Positions 8,472 to 17,089 of a stretch of 64,000 nucleotides of DNA are shown here, piece after piece. The translations under genes and the position numbers were made by a program. Under the pieces are notes generated by a model. It worked only from the letters and a program-made list of their open reading frames with translations, was not told where the DNA came from and searched no databases. Every line of letters starts with the position of its first letter. Position 1 is the first letter of the stretch. Origin of the DNA: an uncultured Flavobacteriales bacterium (GTDB lineage Bacteria > Bacteroidota > Bacteroidia > Flavobacteriales_G > Salibacteraceae); the NCBI GenBank assembly GCA_937121175.1, contig CAKZKD010000002.1, positions 248,001 through 312,000 on the forward strand, written 5' to 3'.

Positions 8472-9959
8472 TTACTTCTTAAGTAGTTTTATACTATAAT
8501 CTTCGCTTTTTGAGTGGACGTTTAAAAAATAAATACCCTTTGGCCAGTCTTCGGTACTGATGATATTATCTTGTTCCGTAGTTAAATTGAAATCTCCAAT
8601 TTTTTGTCCCAGAGCATTAATTAACTCAATCTGGGTGTTTTCCAGGACATCAATATTTAGTTGATTCCTGAAGGGGTTTGGGAAAGCCACAAGAGTACGA
8701 ACAGGTGCTAATTCTTCTTTACCCACAAACAATTCAGACCCAATACCGAGTTGATTTCCGGTAATCGAAACATCGGTAACCTCTTCGGTGGAAGCGGATA
8801 ATTCTACTTGTATTGGTGTGGTCGGAATTCCACATTGGTCTAGCCACACCAAATATTTTCCAATTGGCAGGTTTCTAAATTCAAACAATCCGTTCGAAGC
8901 ATAAGTGTGACTGATTGGGTTTTCATTTTCATCGAGAAGTAAGATTCCAGTGCCTGAAAAACCAGGCGTTTGAAGTTCATTTGCTATAGTCACAGTACCC
9001 GATATTTTGCCGTTTCCACTAAGTTGTTTTTTGGCAATGAGGTTGATTTCTATACTGGATGGGTTTGCTGTGTGCGGACCAATTGAAAAACTGGAATTAC
9101 CTGACCATAATACCCCAGAAGGATAGTAAGTAGCAACAAATCCATCATTATTAGATTTAGGAATAGCCTTAAGCAAATACTCTGAAGGTACTTTTTTGGG
9201 GAATGTGAATAATCCAGTTCTATCCAATGAAACGGTATCAACGAAAACCATTTTTTGTTTCGTAAAATCGTATTCATACCTCAAGAGATAAACCTGACTG
9301 GATGTCATTATTTGGCTATTGAATTTAATAGTGCCCGAATAATTATTGGGTGGAGGCGGACAATAGTTGAAATTAAAGTCGAGACTATCTCCGGGAGAAA
9401 ATGGGAGAGAAAGTTGCTGATTAGTTCCATTACAGTCTGTGAGTTCAACAAATACATTTCCAGCCCCAGTGACAGAAACTTGACGCGCAAAAAAGCCGTT
9501 TGAATCTACTAAAACAGAATCCGTGGTGCCGCCATTAATGGTATATCTGACCATTATTGCAGAAAGCGGTTGTGGACGGTTAAATACATTTCCTTTAATT
9601 ACAAAATGTTGAACTGGTGGAGTGGTTACGCAACTATTTATGTCAATATTGATGACGGTGTCGTTTGGAGTGAATCTGCTTTGGTTTTTTGCAGTGTCAG
9701 TTGGGATACACCTAAAGTTAGTGTACGAAACTTCAATGAATCCATTTGAAAGAGAAGGATAAATGGTTACCTCGTAATGGCCTAGCGAATCAGTAAATGC
9801 AATGGTATCATTGTTATTACTATAGGACACCTGAACACGCATTCCAGTACTTACAGGAATAGAACCACTGGTAACCGTTCCTTCAACAATAATTGGAGCG
9901 GCAAAAGCGCCGCTCCAAATTAGTATTGAAAGTAGAAATAGTTGAAGTTTCTTAAACAA
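8472..9959 (-). CDS. T9SS-exported protein with Ig/carboxypeptidase-regulatory-like repeats (module A)
   Basis: 495 residues with a signal peptide (about 1-20, ending GAFA). Two or three beta-sandwich-like repeats each end in a DxNFNYC-type motif. A carboxypeptidase-regulatory-like fold follows (about 330-400, NGLFEFRNLPIGKY). The C-terminus is a type A T9SS sorting domain (about 425-495, FPNPFRNQLNI, then GIYFLNV and a basic end KLLKK). The protein is therefore expected on the cell surface or released. The start is TTG at 9959, four bases after the preceding gene's stop; no ATG fits the signal peptide. It is related in domain order and motifs to the products of 9964-11247 and 13384-14859. 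Function is unknown; the sigma pair next to it suggests it is a ligand, sensor or target of that pathway. Confidence 0.82.
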   Translation of the reverse strand: MFKKLQLFLLSILIWSGAFAAPIIVEGTVTSGSIPVSTGMRVQVSYSNNNDTIAFTDSLGHYEVTIYPSLSNGFIEVSYTNFRCIPTDTAKNQSRFTPNDTVINIDINSCVTTPPVQHFVIKGNVFNRPQPLSAIMVRYTINGGTTDSVLVDSNGFFARQVSVTGAGNVFVELTDCNGTNQQLSLPFSPGDSLDFNFNYCPPPPNNYSGTIKFNSQIMTSSQVYLLRYEYDFTKQKMVFVDTVSLDRTGLFTFPKKVPSEYLLKAIPKSNNDGFVATYYPSGVLWSGNSSFSIGPHTANPSSIEINLIAKKQLSGNGKISGTVTIANELQTPGFSGTGILLLDENENPISHTYASNGLFEFRNLPIGKYLVWLDQCGIPTTPIQVELSASTEEVTDVSITGNQLGIGSELFVGKEELAPVRTLVAFPNPFRNQLNIDVLENTQIELINALGQKIGDFNLTTEQDNIISTEDWPKGIYFLNVHSKSEDYSIKLLKK

Positions 9960-9963
9960 AATA

Positions 9964-11247
9964 CTAGTGCTTAGTTACTTTGAATGTTTTAGCAGCATCA
10001 GCAGTCTGAACCTGAATAAAGTATGTACCTGAAGTCAAGTCTGACATTGGTACTTCAATTGTCTCAGCATCGTTAGCAGAAATAGAATCAATAGTTTTAC
10101 CTGTGATATCAACAACTGTAACAGAAACGTTAGAAACGCTTGTTCCTAAAGAAATCGTAAGCTTATCTGATACAGGGTTTGGAAAACCAGACCAAGCAGA
10201 AGAAACGATTTCATTGATGGACTGAACTACTTCAACATCAGTAGTTACACCAGCAGAGGTCACGGAAACTTTTACACCTTCTTCACTAGGTTTTTCAGCA
10301 CTTAAAGTAACATCGGTCGTTACTGTAGTTAAACCAGGGATTTCAGTATAAACTGTGTAAGTTCCGTAAGCAAGGTTTTCAATTTTGAATTTTCCATCAG
10401 CAGCAGAACGAGTGTAGGCAACAGGATTTCCGTTTTGCATTACCATTACTTGTGCGTTTGCAATTGGGTCGCCTTCAGCAGCATTTTTGTTTGCTCCTTG
10501 TGAAACAAGTCCACCAATAAAACCAGGGCCGCCAGGATTGCTGCCAGACACTAGGTTTATATTGTGATTGTACGTTTGGTTACCACCTGTAGGTATCACA
10601 ACAGCGTTAGACCAGTTTAATGCACCCGTAGCATAAGTTGGTAGGTGATTTCCAAAATCAGGGTCAGCAGCATTTAAGTATGCTTTAACCATGTGAGTAC
10701 TGTTGCTATCAGCAATGGTGAAAGAGTATGTTCCACTGTCGCTTGGGCCTACAACCACAGTATCAACAGCAGTCAAAAGTCCGTTATCGTTTTTGATAAG
10801 TAAAGCAGTCGCGCTACTTGCTAACCCACGCAAAGGAACGCTAACGTTGATGTTTCCTGAAACTGTAGATAGGGCTGGGGTTGGTGGAGGTGTTGAATTG
10901 CAATAATTGAAATTCACGATTACTTGTCTTCTTAGTGAAGAAATGGTCACTGAGTCTTGCAGTGTATCGCCTTTACAATCGACTGTCCAAACCCAGTAAG
11001 TTTGAGGGTCGTTATAGGTGGAAATAGATACGGAATACCTACCCTGTGCTCCAGGGCCACCCGATGTAAAATCCATTGCGTTATAAAATCCAACATTTCC
11101 ACCAAGCGAATCGACATAGACCGCCGAGGTGTCACCAGCCTTCATGCCCAATAAAGTTCCCGTAATTGTTGCGGTGTACTGTGCATTTGAGGTATAAAAA
11201 CCGAACAAAGCCACACAGCTTAAAATAATTGTGTTAAGAGTTTTCAT
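9964..11247 (-). CDS. T9SS-exported protein, paralogue of its neighbours (module A, first gene)
   Basis: 427 residues with a signal peptide (about 1-22, ending TSNAQ). It has Ig-like sequence with the VNFNYC motif near residue 95, a segment with YATGALNWSNA matching LWS motifs in its paralogues, and a regulatory-like domain (DGKFKIENLAYGTYTVYTE). The C-terminal type A sorting domain has FPNPVSDKLTISL and a GTYFIQV strand. It is the first gene of module A. The 121 bp upstream (11248-11368) separate it from module B and are AT-rich, with TATATTTA in the minus direction as the best promoter candidate. The start is ATG 11247. The role is unknown; surface location is inferred from the sorting domain. 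Confidence 0.82.
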   Translation of the reverse strand: MKTLNTIILSCVALFGFYTSNAQYTATITGTLLGMKAGDTSAVYVDSLGGNVGFYNAMDFTSGGPGAQGRYSVSISTYNDPQTYWVWTVDCKGDTLQDSVTISSLRRQVIVNFNYCNSTPPPTPALSTVSGNINVSVPLRGLASSATALLIKNDNGLLTAVDTVVVGPSDSGTYSFTIADSNSTHMVKAYLNAADPDFGNHLPTYATGALNWSNAVVIPTGGNQTYNHNINLVSGSNPGGPGFIGGLVSQGANKNAAEGDPIANAQVMVMQNGNPVAYTRSAADGKFKIENLAYGTYTVYTEIPGLTTVTTDVTLSAEKPSEEGVKVSVTSAGVTTDVEVVQSINEIVSSAWSGFPNPVSDKLTISLGTSVSNVSVTVVDITGKTIDSISANDAETIEVPMSDLTSGTYFIQVQTADAAKTFKVTKH

Positions 11248-11368
11248 TTTTTTTGTTTTTAAAGTTTTAGTAAATATAAAGTTAGACGTCTTTCAATAGA
11301 ATGACCGTAGGTTTAGAAAAGGTTTGGTATAAAGCTTAAAAAAATTTATTGCACTGATTGTCAGTTGT

Positions 11369-12805
11369 TTAAAACTGATACCGCAAAGAAACTTTACCAC
11401 CAAGACCTGAAATGTTTTGGGGTTTTATGTCTTTAAACGCGCCAACAAGTGTGCTGGAGTAAATAGGTTGACCAATTACCGAAATGGTTGGAGTAATATT
11501 ATAACCAACTCCAACCGACAACTGGTAACTTAATGTTATATGGTTTAAATCCTTTGAAGTGATGATGGTTTTTAATTCTTCAGATTCTTGGTTATACTTA
11601 AAGCCATTATAATTAGACAATACACCCAGTTGGATACCCACATTGGCATATGCAAAAAAACGTTTGTATTCAATTTCATAACCAACTTGAACAGGAATGC
11701 TCACATAGTTCAATTGATAAGCAAGAGCAACGTTGTGATCGGTAGTAGTTGAGTTTTGCGAAACGGTTGTATCGTATTCAGTCACAAAGTTTGAGTCAAT
11801 GTAATAAACAGCTTCTTCAATTCCAAAGCTCGAAGAACCAGCATTGTGGGTTTCCTCATATTGATAATGAGAAAAAGTTGAATCTACACTTTCCAAGTAG
11901 GTATTGGACTCTATTTGGACTTCTTCGGTTGTCGTTTTGTCAGAGAACTTGTAAGAATAGGTTTTTGATAAGTTAGAAACACCAACTCCAGAAGCCACCG
12001 TAAATCCTTTGTGCTTTATACCAACAACAATTTCTCCACCACTTAAGTTAAATGAATTGTATTGGGTTTCAAATTCTTCAGGAATGGTGTTCTGCTCGAA
12101 ATTACCTTGTTGCAATTGTAAATAATAGGCACCACCTTGAATGAAGAATTGCATAAGTGATGTTTTTTTCACCTTCTGACCGAACTCTGTTTTGTCAGTA
12201 AGAAAGCTTTGGTCGATTTCATTAAATAGCGGCTCATTCAACGAAGAAAGTGAAATCGATTTTAATTTTTCCATTTCAATTTGAGAGTTATTCGATACTA
12301 CGTCCGTTAAAATTGAATTATCAGTAGAAGTTGGCGCTTCTTCAATATCCGTTTTATTAGACAAATAGGACTCCTGAGCAATTCTTAAAGCGGAATTTTT
12401 TTCGGAGTTGAACATCGTTTTGCGAACGCTTTTTTCAGAATGTTTAAAACCGTTGTTTACAGAATTTACTGTTGATTTCACTACAACAACCTCTTCAACA
12501 GTAGTTTCCGCTTGTTCAATATCCGATTGCTTCTTTAGATTAGTAGGATTTGTATTTGCCACGGTAACAGTTGCTTGCGCTAAATCATTAGAAACCAAAG
12601 CTGTATCTTCTAACTTAATCGAGTTAGAGCTAAAGAGAAATGGAAAAGTAAAAACAGCAATAAAACCCAAGGCTTTTTGAATCCTAAAACCACCAGAAGT
12701 GGTTCCGAGTTGAGCTTCCATATCTTTCCAGTACGCGTCTTTATACGTATAATTTTCAGAGCGAAAAGCGGACTTAAATAGCCTATCTATTGGGTTTAGG
12801 CTCAT
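11369..12805 (-). CDS. putative dual-membrane-spanning anti-sigma protein with C-terminal beta-barrel (module B)
   Basis: 478 residues with the same architecture as the protein at 6283. A cytosolic N-terminus (1-42) carries A13F14 and Y25W26xxM29 at the very same positions. One hydrophobic helix lies at about 43-60. A polar Ser/Thr/Glu-rich linker runs from about 61 to 215. The beta-strand-rich barrel (about 219-478) ends in aromatic F (SLRYQF). The barrel contains a PVQVGYEIEYKRFFAYANVG stretch equivalent to PLFIGYEYPIKKCFVGGSFG in the module A protein. It overlaps the sigma gene by ATGA. The linker is shorter than in module A by some 50 residues, and linker sequence is not conserved, whereas both ends are. 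Predicted to link outer-membrane sensing to sigma release; this is inference. Confidence 0.75.
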   Translation of the reverse strand: MSLNPIDRLFKSAFRSENYTYKDAYWKDMEAQLGTTSGGFRIQKALGFIAVFTFPFLFSSNSIKLEDTALVSNDLAQATVTVANTNPTNLKKQSDIEQAETTVEEVVVVKSTVNSVNNGFKHSEKSVRKTMFNSEKNSALRIAQESYLSNKTDIEEAPTSTDNSILTDVVSNNSQIEMEKLKSISLSSLNEPLFNEIDQSFLTDKTEFGQKVKKTSLMQFFIQGGAYYLQLQQGNFEQNTIPEEFETQYNSFNLSGGEIVVGIKHKGFTVASGVGVSNLSKTYSYKFSDKTTTEEVQIESNTYLESVDSTFSHYQYEETHNAGSSSFGIEEAVYYIDSNFVTEYDTTVSQNSTTTDHNVALAYQLNYVSIPVQVGYEIEYKRFFAYANVGIQLGVLSNYNGFKYNQESEELKTIITSKDLNHITLSYQLSVGVGYNITPTISVIGQPIYSSTLVGAFKDIKPQNISGLGGKVSLRYQF

Positions 12806-13380
12806 AAAGCTATTCTACTAATTCTATTCTGTGAATCAACTATCATTTCCTTCAATTTACCCCGAGCATTATTCAAATGCCATTTTGAGGTTCCTTCCGA
12901 AATTTTTAGAATTTCTGCAATCTCTTTATGACTGTAGCCTTCTAGTATGTATAGTTGAAACACTTCTTGAGAACTAGCGGGAACTTTCTTGAGTAGTTCC
13001 TTGAGCTTCTTTAGTGTTATGCCTACGTGATCTTCCTCTTCTATTTCAAAAGCGTGAATGCTTGGCTCACGAACGTATTCGTCGTCGTATGAGAGCACCT
13101 CGGGTTTAGAACGCAGTTTCCTATAATCGTTGATACAACAATTAATAGTTATACGTTTTGCCCATGCTTCAAAAGGGATACTAGGGTCAAGAGATTCTAT
13201 GTTCGTTAAAATTTTTAGGAATGCGTCATTTAGAATTGCAACTCCATCTTCTTCGTTGTTTTTGTAACGCATGCAAATATTAAGTAAGGGCTGAAAACAT
13301 GCTTTGTAAAGAGCCTGTTGAGCCATTCGCTCGCCTCTCTTGCACGCCTTTAAAACCTTGTCTTTTACTACTATTCGCAT
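12802..13380 (-). CDS. ECF-type RNA polymerase sigma factor (module B)
   Basis: 192 residues, paralogue of the factor at 7875. Region 2 spans about 12-90 (LYKACFQPLLNICMRY; FEAWAKRITINCCINDYRK). Region 4 spans about 125-180 (VPASSQEVFQLYILEGYSHKEIA; EGTSKWHLNNAR). The two factors share the unusual EGTSKWH recognition-helix region and the EVFQL.ILEG core, so their target promoters may overlap. It starts at ATG 13380, three bases after the stop of the upstream T9SS gene, and overlaps the transenvelope protein gene by four bases. Autoregulation of the operon would be typical of ECF systems but cannot be seen directly. Confidence 0.92.
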   Translation of the reverse strand: MRIVVKDKVLKACKRGERMAQQALYKACFQPLLNICMRYKNNEEDGVAILNDAFLKILTNIESLDPSIPFEAWAKRITINCCINDYRKLRSKPEVLSYDDEYVREPSIHAFEIEEEDHVGITLKKLKELLKKVPASSQEVFQLYILEGYSHKEIAEILKISEGTSKWHLNNARGKLKEMIVDSQNRISRIAL

Positions 13381-13383
13381 TTG

Positions 13384-14859
13384 TTATTTGATTATTTTTC
13401 TGGTATCGATAAGAAGACCATTTTCAAAAACATTTACTACATAAAATCCTCTTTCCCAGAGGGTCGTATGTATTATAGACGATGAAAAGGGAGGAAAGGT
13501 TGCCTCAAAAATAATTTTTCCTGATATATCAATTATTTGTATTTGTTTCTCATGCTTATCGGTTACCGTATAATTGATTTCATTTTGGAACGGGTTTGGA
13601 AAGAGTTCAACGAAACCTGTTGTAGTTTCAATTTCGCCCTTGGATAGTATTAGTTCATGGGTCACTTCTTTTTTATTAACTATAATTTTCAAGTCGGTTG
13701 CTTGCTCTGAATCATTAATAGTAATATCGATAGGGTTGGTTGGTAAACCAACTACATCGGTGTAAAGGGTGTAGGTTCCTTCAGGAATATTATTAAAAAT
13801 AAACGAGCCATCTTCCTCACAATTTCCTACGTCAATTATTCGCCCAATTGAATTTTGAAGGTAAACCGAGTGATTTTCTTCCTTGTTTTCACGAGTATCC
13901 AACACAAAACCAGCAATACTAGAATTACCGTAGTTTAATGCCATAGGGGCGACGGGTATATTAATGATTTTTACTGAATCATTACCAAGTGATATGATTG
14001 AACCCTGACTCCAAAGTGGAGATCCTCCATAATAAGATGGCCTTGCAGGAGTGCCTTTATTTGGGGTGGCTTTAATTAAATATTTACTGTCTCTGTTTAA
14101 TAAAAACATGAAGGTTCCTTCAATATCGGATTCAGTACTTGCAAGAAATTCTAATTGCTGATTTTGTTTGTTTTGTTGATATAGGCGTAAATGAAAGTCA
14201 TTTTTTTTCATTTTCAATTGGTTGTTAATTACCCTTCCTGTAAGTATTTTGAAGTTTCCGCCGTTGCAATAATTAAAATTCAACTCCGTGGTGTCTTCAA
14301 TATTGTAAAATGAACTTTGTTGAATTTCTTGGTCATCACAATTTGTAGTGATGGCATAAAGAAGCCCACTAGATTGAGCTGCTGAAACTATTGTTTTAAT
14401 GTACAAACCATTGCTATCTGTGACAGCGCTATCAGCAATCGCTTGCGGCGAATTGAAACAAAATTTGACCTTTTGATTGGGCATTGGCCTTCCTTGGTAT
14501 GTAACAATTCCTTTAACTGTAGTTCGTTGAACAGAGGCACAGCGGTTAAAAACTATTTCGAAACTAGTAGATTGGGAATTATACTCTTTGAAGGCAGAAA
14601 GAGTGTCACCAAGGCAATTAATGGTAAATGCGGCAAATACGCCATTCGAATTGTTTGCCTGAAGCAAAATGCTATACTTACCTAGATTATCTGTTGTGGT
14701 ATATGTTTGAAAACCAGAACCAGTGAAATAAACCTTATGGAACCCTACTGGACTGTTAAATTGATTAACGAATCCCTTTACTTCTAATGTCGTTCCTGAA
14801 ACTACCTGAGCAGCAATAGTAAAAACCAAAAAAATAGAATATGCTATCGTCTTTTTCAA
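13384..14859 (-). CDS. T9SS-exported protein (module B), paralogue of 8472 and 9964 products
   Basis: 491 residues: signal peptide (about 1-22), Ig-like repeats closing with LNFNYC (near 195), a segment with YGGSPLWSQGS, a regulatory-like domain (DGSFIFNNIPEGTYTLYTD) and a type A T9SS sorting domain (LFPNPFQNEINYTV, then GFYVVNV and RKIIK). The start is TTG 14859: the codons just upstream have no ATG, and a signal peptide begins exactly there (MKKTIAYS if read as Met). First gene of module B; sigma factor and transenvelope protein follow without gaps. A cell-surface role is inferred from the sorting domain; the ligand or function is unknown. Confidence 0.8.
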   Translation of the reverse strand: MKKTIAYSIFLVFTIAAQVVSGTTLEVKGFVNQFNSPVGFHKVYFTGSGFQTYTTTDNLGKYSILLQANNSNGVFAAFTINCLGDTLSAFKEYNSQSTSFEIVFNRCASVQRTTVKGIVTYQGRPMPNQKVKFCFNSPQAIADSAVTDSNGLYIKTIVSAAQSSGLLYAITTNCDDQEIQQSSFYNIEDTTELNFNYCNGGNFKILTGRVINNQLKMKKNDFHLRLYQQNKQNQQLEFLASTESDIEGTFMFLLNRDSKYLIKATPNKGTPARPSYYGGSPLWSQGSIISLGNDSVKIINIPVAPMALNYGNSSIAGFVLDTRENKEENHSVYLQNSIGRIIDVGNCEEDGSFIFNNIPEGTYTLYTDVVGLPTNPIDITINDSEQATDLKIIVNKKEVTHELILSKGEIETTTGFVELFPNPFQNEINYTVTDKHEKQIQIIDISGKIIFEATFPPFSSSIIHTTLWERGFYVVNVFENGLLIDTRKIIK

Positions 14860-14913
14860 CTATATAAGGTGTAATGGGTATTTTATGATACGGCTCGAAA
14901 AGAATTAGGTTGG

Positions 14914-15465
14914 CTATCTGGCAGAAACAGTTATGTTTTGAGTCAATCGAAACTGAATATCTTCTTTTAGCATAGGAAGTTTTTCTTTTAAGCCAAACAG
15001 ATTTAGTGATATTAGACCTGTTCCCGTAATTAAATAAGACTGAGAGTTACTTCCTACTTGCATGTTCGATGTGAGTTGAATGGGCAATTTTTCGACAATT
15101 CCATTAATAATGGCCACGCAAGTTATGGTTGCAGGAGTTTTACTTACGCTTATAGCATTGAGTTCAAAGGGATCTAAAACCATTTCAACAATAAACGGAG
15201 CGTATTCAGCTTCTTGAAGTGCTTCATCAAATTCTAAATTGTCCGACTTTATAGTAGTGGGGTCAAAAGTTAGTGTGGATAAGTTTTGATTTGCATCAAT
15301 AACTACTTGAGCGTCTTTAGTTACCCCATTTATGGCAATATTATTTACATCAATTGTTTTAATTTCTAGAGAAACTGCGCCGGTTTGAATGCCGACCTGT
15401 CCATTCGCATTAACTGAAAAAAATGTAATCGAAAGAACTAAAGGAAATAAAATTAGGTGTTTCAT
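14914..15465 (-). CDS. secreted protein, possibly YceI-like
   Basis: 183 residues with a signal peptide (about 1-22, ending VNANGQ). The body has features that faintly recall YceI-type lipocalin-like proteins: a TLTFDPTTIKSDNLEFDEAL stretch, and a final strand LTQNITVSAR. No lipobox and no membrane helix are seen. YceI proteins bind isoprenoid-type lipids in the periplasm, but the match here is weak and may be wrong. It lies between module B and dprA with 48-54 bp gaps on either side, so it may have its own promoter. Confidence 0.6.
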   Translation of the reverse strand: MKHLILFPLVLSITFFSVNANGQVGIQTGAVSLEIKTIDVNNIAINGVTKDAQVVIDANQNLSTLTFDPTTIKSDNLEFDEALQEAEYAPFIVEMVLDPFELNAISVSKTPATITCVAIINGIVEKLPIQLTSNMQVGSNSQSYLITGTGLISLNLFGLKEKLPMLKEDIQFRLTQNITVSAR

Positions 15466-15513
15466 TTAGCAAGAAAAATTTAAAGCGTGTCAGTAAAGGT
15501 ATGTAATTGCGAC

Positions 15514-16608
15514 TTATAATTTGTACACGTTACCGGGAAGGCTTTTAATTACACCTTTTAGTTCAAGTTGTAAAAGACACGTTGCTAGGTTGCTACTTGA
15601 AGAACCGATTAATGCTGCTATTTCATCTCGTTTTAATGCGCCTTGTTCTGCCAACGCGCTTTTAATTTTCAACTCATCTTCGGTTAGGTCAATTAATAAC
15701 TCCATTTGGGTGGTTTTTTTGTTTGGCTCCATTTCCCAACCCATGGCTTTAATAATGTCCTCTGCTGATAAAACTAGTCCTGCAACATTTTTTTGAATCA
15801 ACAAATTACACCCCTCAGAAAAAGTGTCATTTGCTTTTCCGGGTATTGCAAAAACATCTCTATTGTATCCAGATGCTTGGTAGGCTGTTATCAAAGCACC
15901 ACCTTTGCTTTTAGACTCAACTACTAGTGTTGCATCTGACATTCCTGCAACTATTCTGTTTCTTCTTGGAAAATTTTCTCGGTTTGGAATCGTCCCACTA
16001 GTAAATTCAGTAAGAAGGCCTCCATTTTCCTCCATTTCTTTTGCAAGTCTTGTATGCTCTTTAGGGTAAACCTTGTCTAATCCATGTGCGACCGTTCCTA
16101 TAGTTTGAATATTATTTTGCACTGCTGATTGATGTGCCTGGGCGTCAATTCCGAAGGCTAAACCGCTGCAGATTATAATATTATAATCTTTGAAGCTAGT
16201 TACAATTTGATTTGTTATTTCCTTTCCATAAGGTGTTGCCCTGCGCGTACCAACAATGCTTAGAACTTTGTCAGCGTTCATGTTTACAGTTCCCTTCGAG
16301 TAAAGAACAATAGGATGGTCTGGGCAATGTAATAATCGCCTCGGAAAACTTTCATTTTGGTAATAATGTACCTGTATGCCGGTGTCAGAAATGAATTTCA
16401 ATTCTTTTTCTGCCTTCTCGAAAACAGCTTTATTTGTCAAAGAATTAACAGCAACAGAACCAATATCTGGAATTTTGCGAAGTACACTCTTTTTCTCCGC
16501 AAAGACTTGTTTGGCTGAACCGCAGTATTTAATTAAGTTTTTGGCTCTTTTCGGACCAACACCGTCTAATAGGGAGAGGGCAATTTCGAATAGGTAGTCG
16601 GATGAGAT
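15514..16608 (-). CDS. dprA: DNA-processing protein DprA with no canonical start codon for its full-length form
   Basis: DprA binds single-stranded DNA and loads RecA during natural transformation. The Rossmann-like core is plain (VGTRRATPYGKEI, ICSGLAFGIDAQAHQSA, TVAHGLDKVYPKEH, NRENFPRRNRIVAGMSDATLVVES), as is the C-terminal winged helix (about the last 60 residues). The reading frame continues upstream of the first usual start (TTG at 16440) through a typical helix-hairpin-helix N-terminus (LLDGVGPKRAKNLIKYCG) to a stop at 16623-16621. It has no ATG, GTG or TTG in that stretch. I place the start at ATC 16608, where ISSDYLFEIAL lines up with usual N-termini; ATA 16620 is the other choice. 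Either a rare start codon or a sequence error explains this. Confidence 0.88.
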   Translation of the reverse strand: MSSDYLFEIALSLLDGVGPKRAKNLIKYCGSAKQVFAEKKSVLRKIPDIGSVAVNSLTNKAVFEKAEKELKFISDTGIQVHYYQNESFPRRLLHCPDHPIVLYSKGTVNMNADKVLSIVGTRRATPYGKEITNQIVTSFKDYNIIICSGLAFGIDAQAHQSAVQNNIQTIGTVAHGLDKVYPKEHTRLAKEMEENGGLLTEFTSGTIPNRENFPRRNRIVAGMSDATLVVESKSKGGALITAYQASGYNRDVFAIPGKANDTFSEGCNLLIQKNVAGLVLSAEDIIKAMGWEMEPNKKTTQMELLIDLTEDELKIKSALAEQGALKRDEIAALIGSSSSNLATCLLQLELKGVIKSLPGNVYKL

Positions 16609-16635
16609 GGTTGAAAATATTTAAGGTTTATTGAT

Positions 16636-17079
16636 TTATTCTTTAAAACCCACAATTATTGAAACACAACCACTTGCCGGAATGTCTGTCATATTTTCAG
16701 AGTCTTCTGGAGCGATAACACTTACCATTAAATCCTGAGTTGAATTCACTCTAAAATCCCAATTATTTTTTCCAGCATCAAGAGAATTAAACAGCAAATT
16801 GCCGTCATTATCCCTAACTTTAAAGTGAACGGAGTCTCCTAATACATTATGAGAACATACCATTAAACGGTAATCGAGTAGGGAGTAAAAAGTCATTATT
16901 AAACTAGCGGAATCTCCCTCAAATAAGGTCGCATTATTTATTTGGCCATTGTTAGTAAATGGAGAAAGGTTAGGTAAGCATTGTTTTTCTGTAAATCTTT
17001 TACATTGTGCATGTGAACTTGAAGCAAAAAATGCACAAACAACAAAGCAAAGCGAAAAACTGAGGACCAATTTACTCAT
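16636..17079 (-). CDS. small secreted protein of unknown function
   Basis: 147 residues with a signal peptide (about 1-24, ending SSHAQ). After it come a Cys-rich start (QCKRF, KQCLP), a Cys in MVCSHNVLGD and one in ASGCVSIIVGF, so two disulphides are possible. The rest looks like a small beta-rich domain. I do not recognise the family. It sits 10 bp after the lipoprotein gene at 17090 and about 27 bp before dprA on the same strand, so these three may be one transcript. Confidence 0.7.
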   Translation of the reverse strand: MSKLVLSFSLCFVVCAFFASSSHAQCKRFTEKQCLPNLSPFTNNGQINNATLFEGDSASLIMTFYSLLDYRLMVCSHNVLGDSVHFKVRDNDGNLLFNSLDAGKNNWDFRVNSTQDLMVSVIAPEDSENMTDIPASGCVSIIVGFKE

Positions 17080-17089
17080 AGCGCAACCA

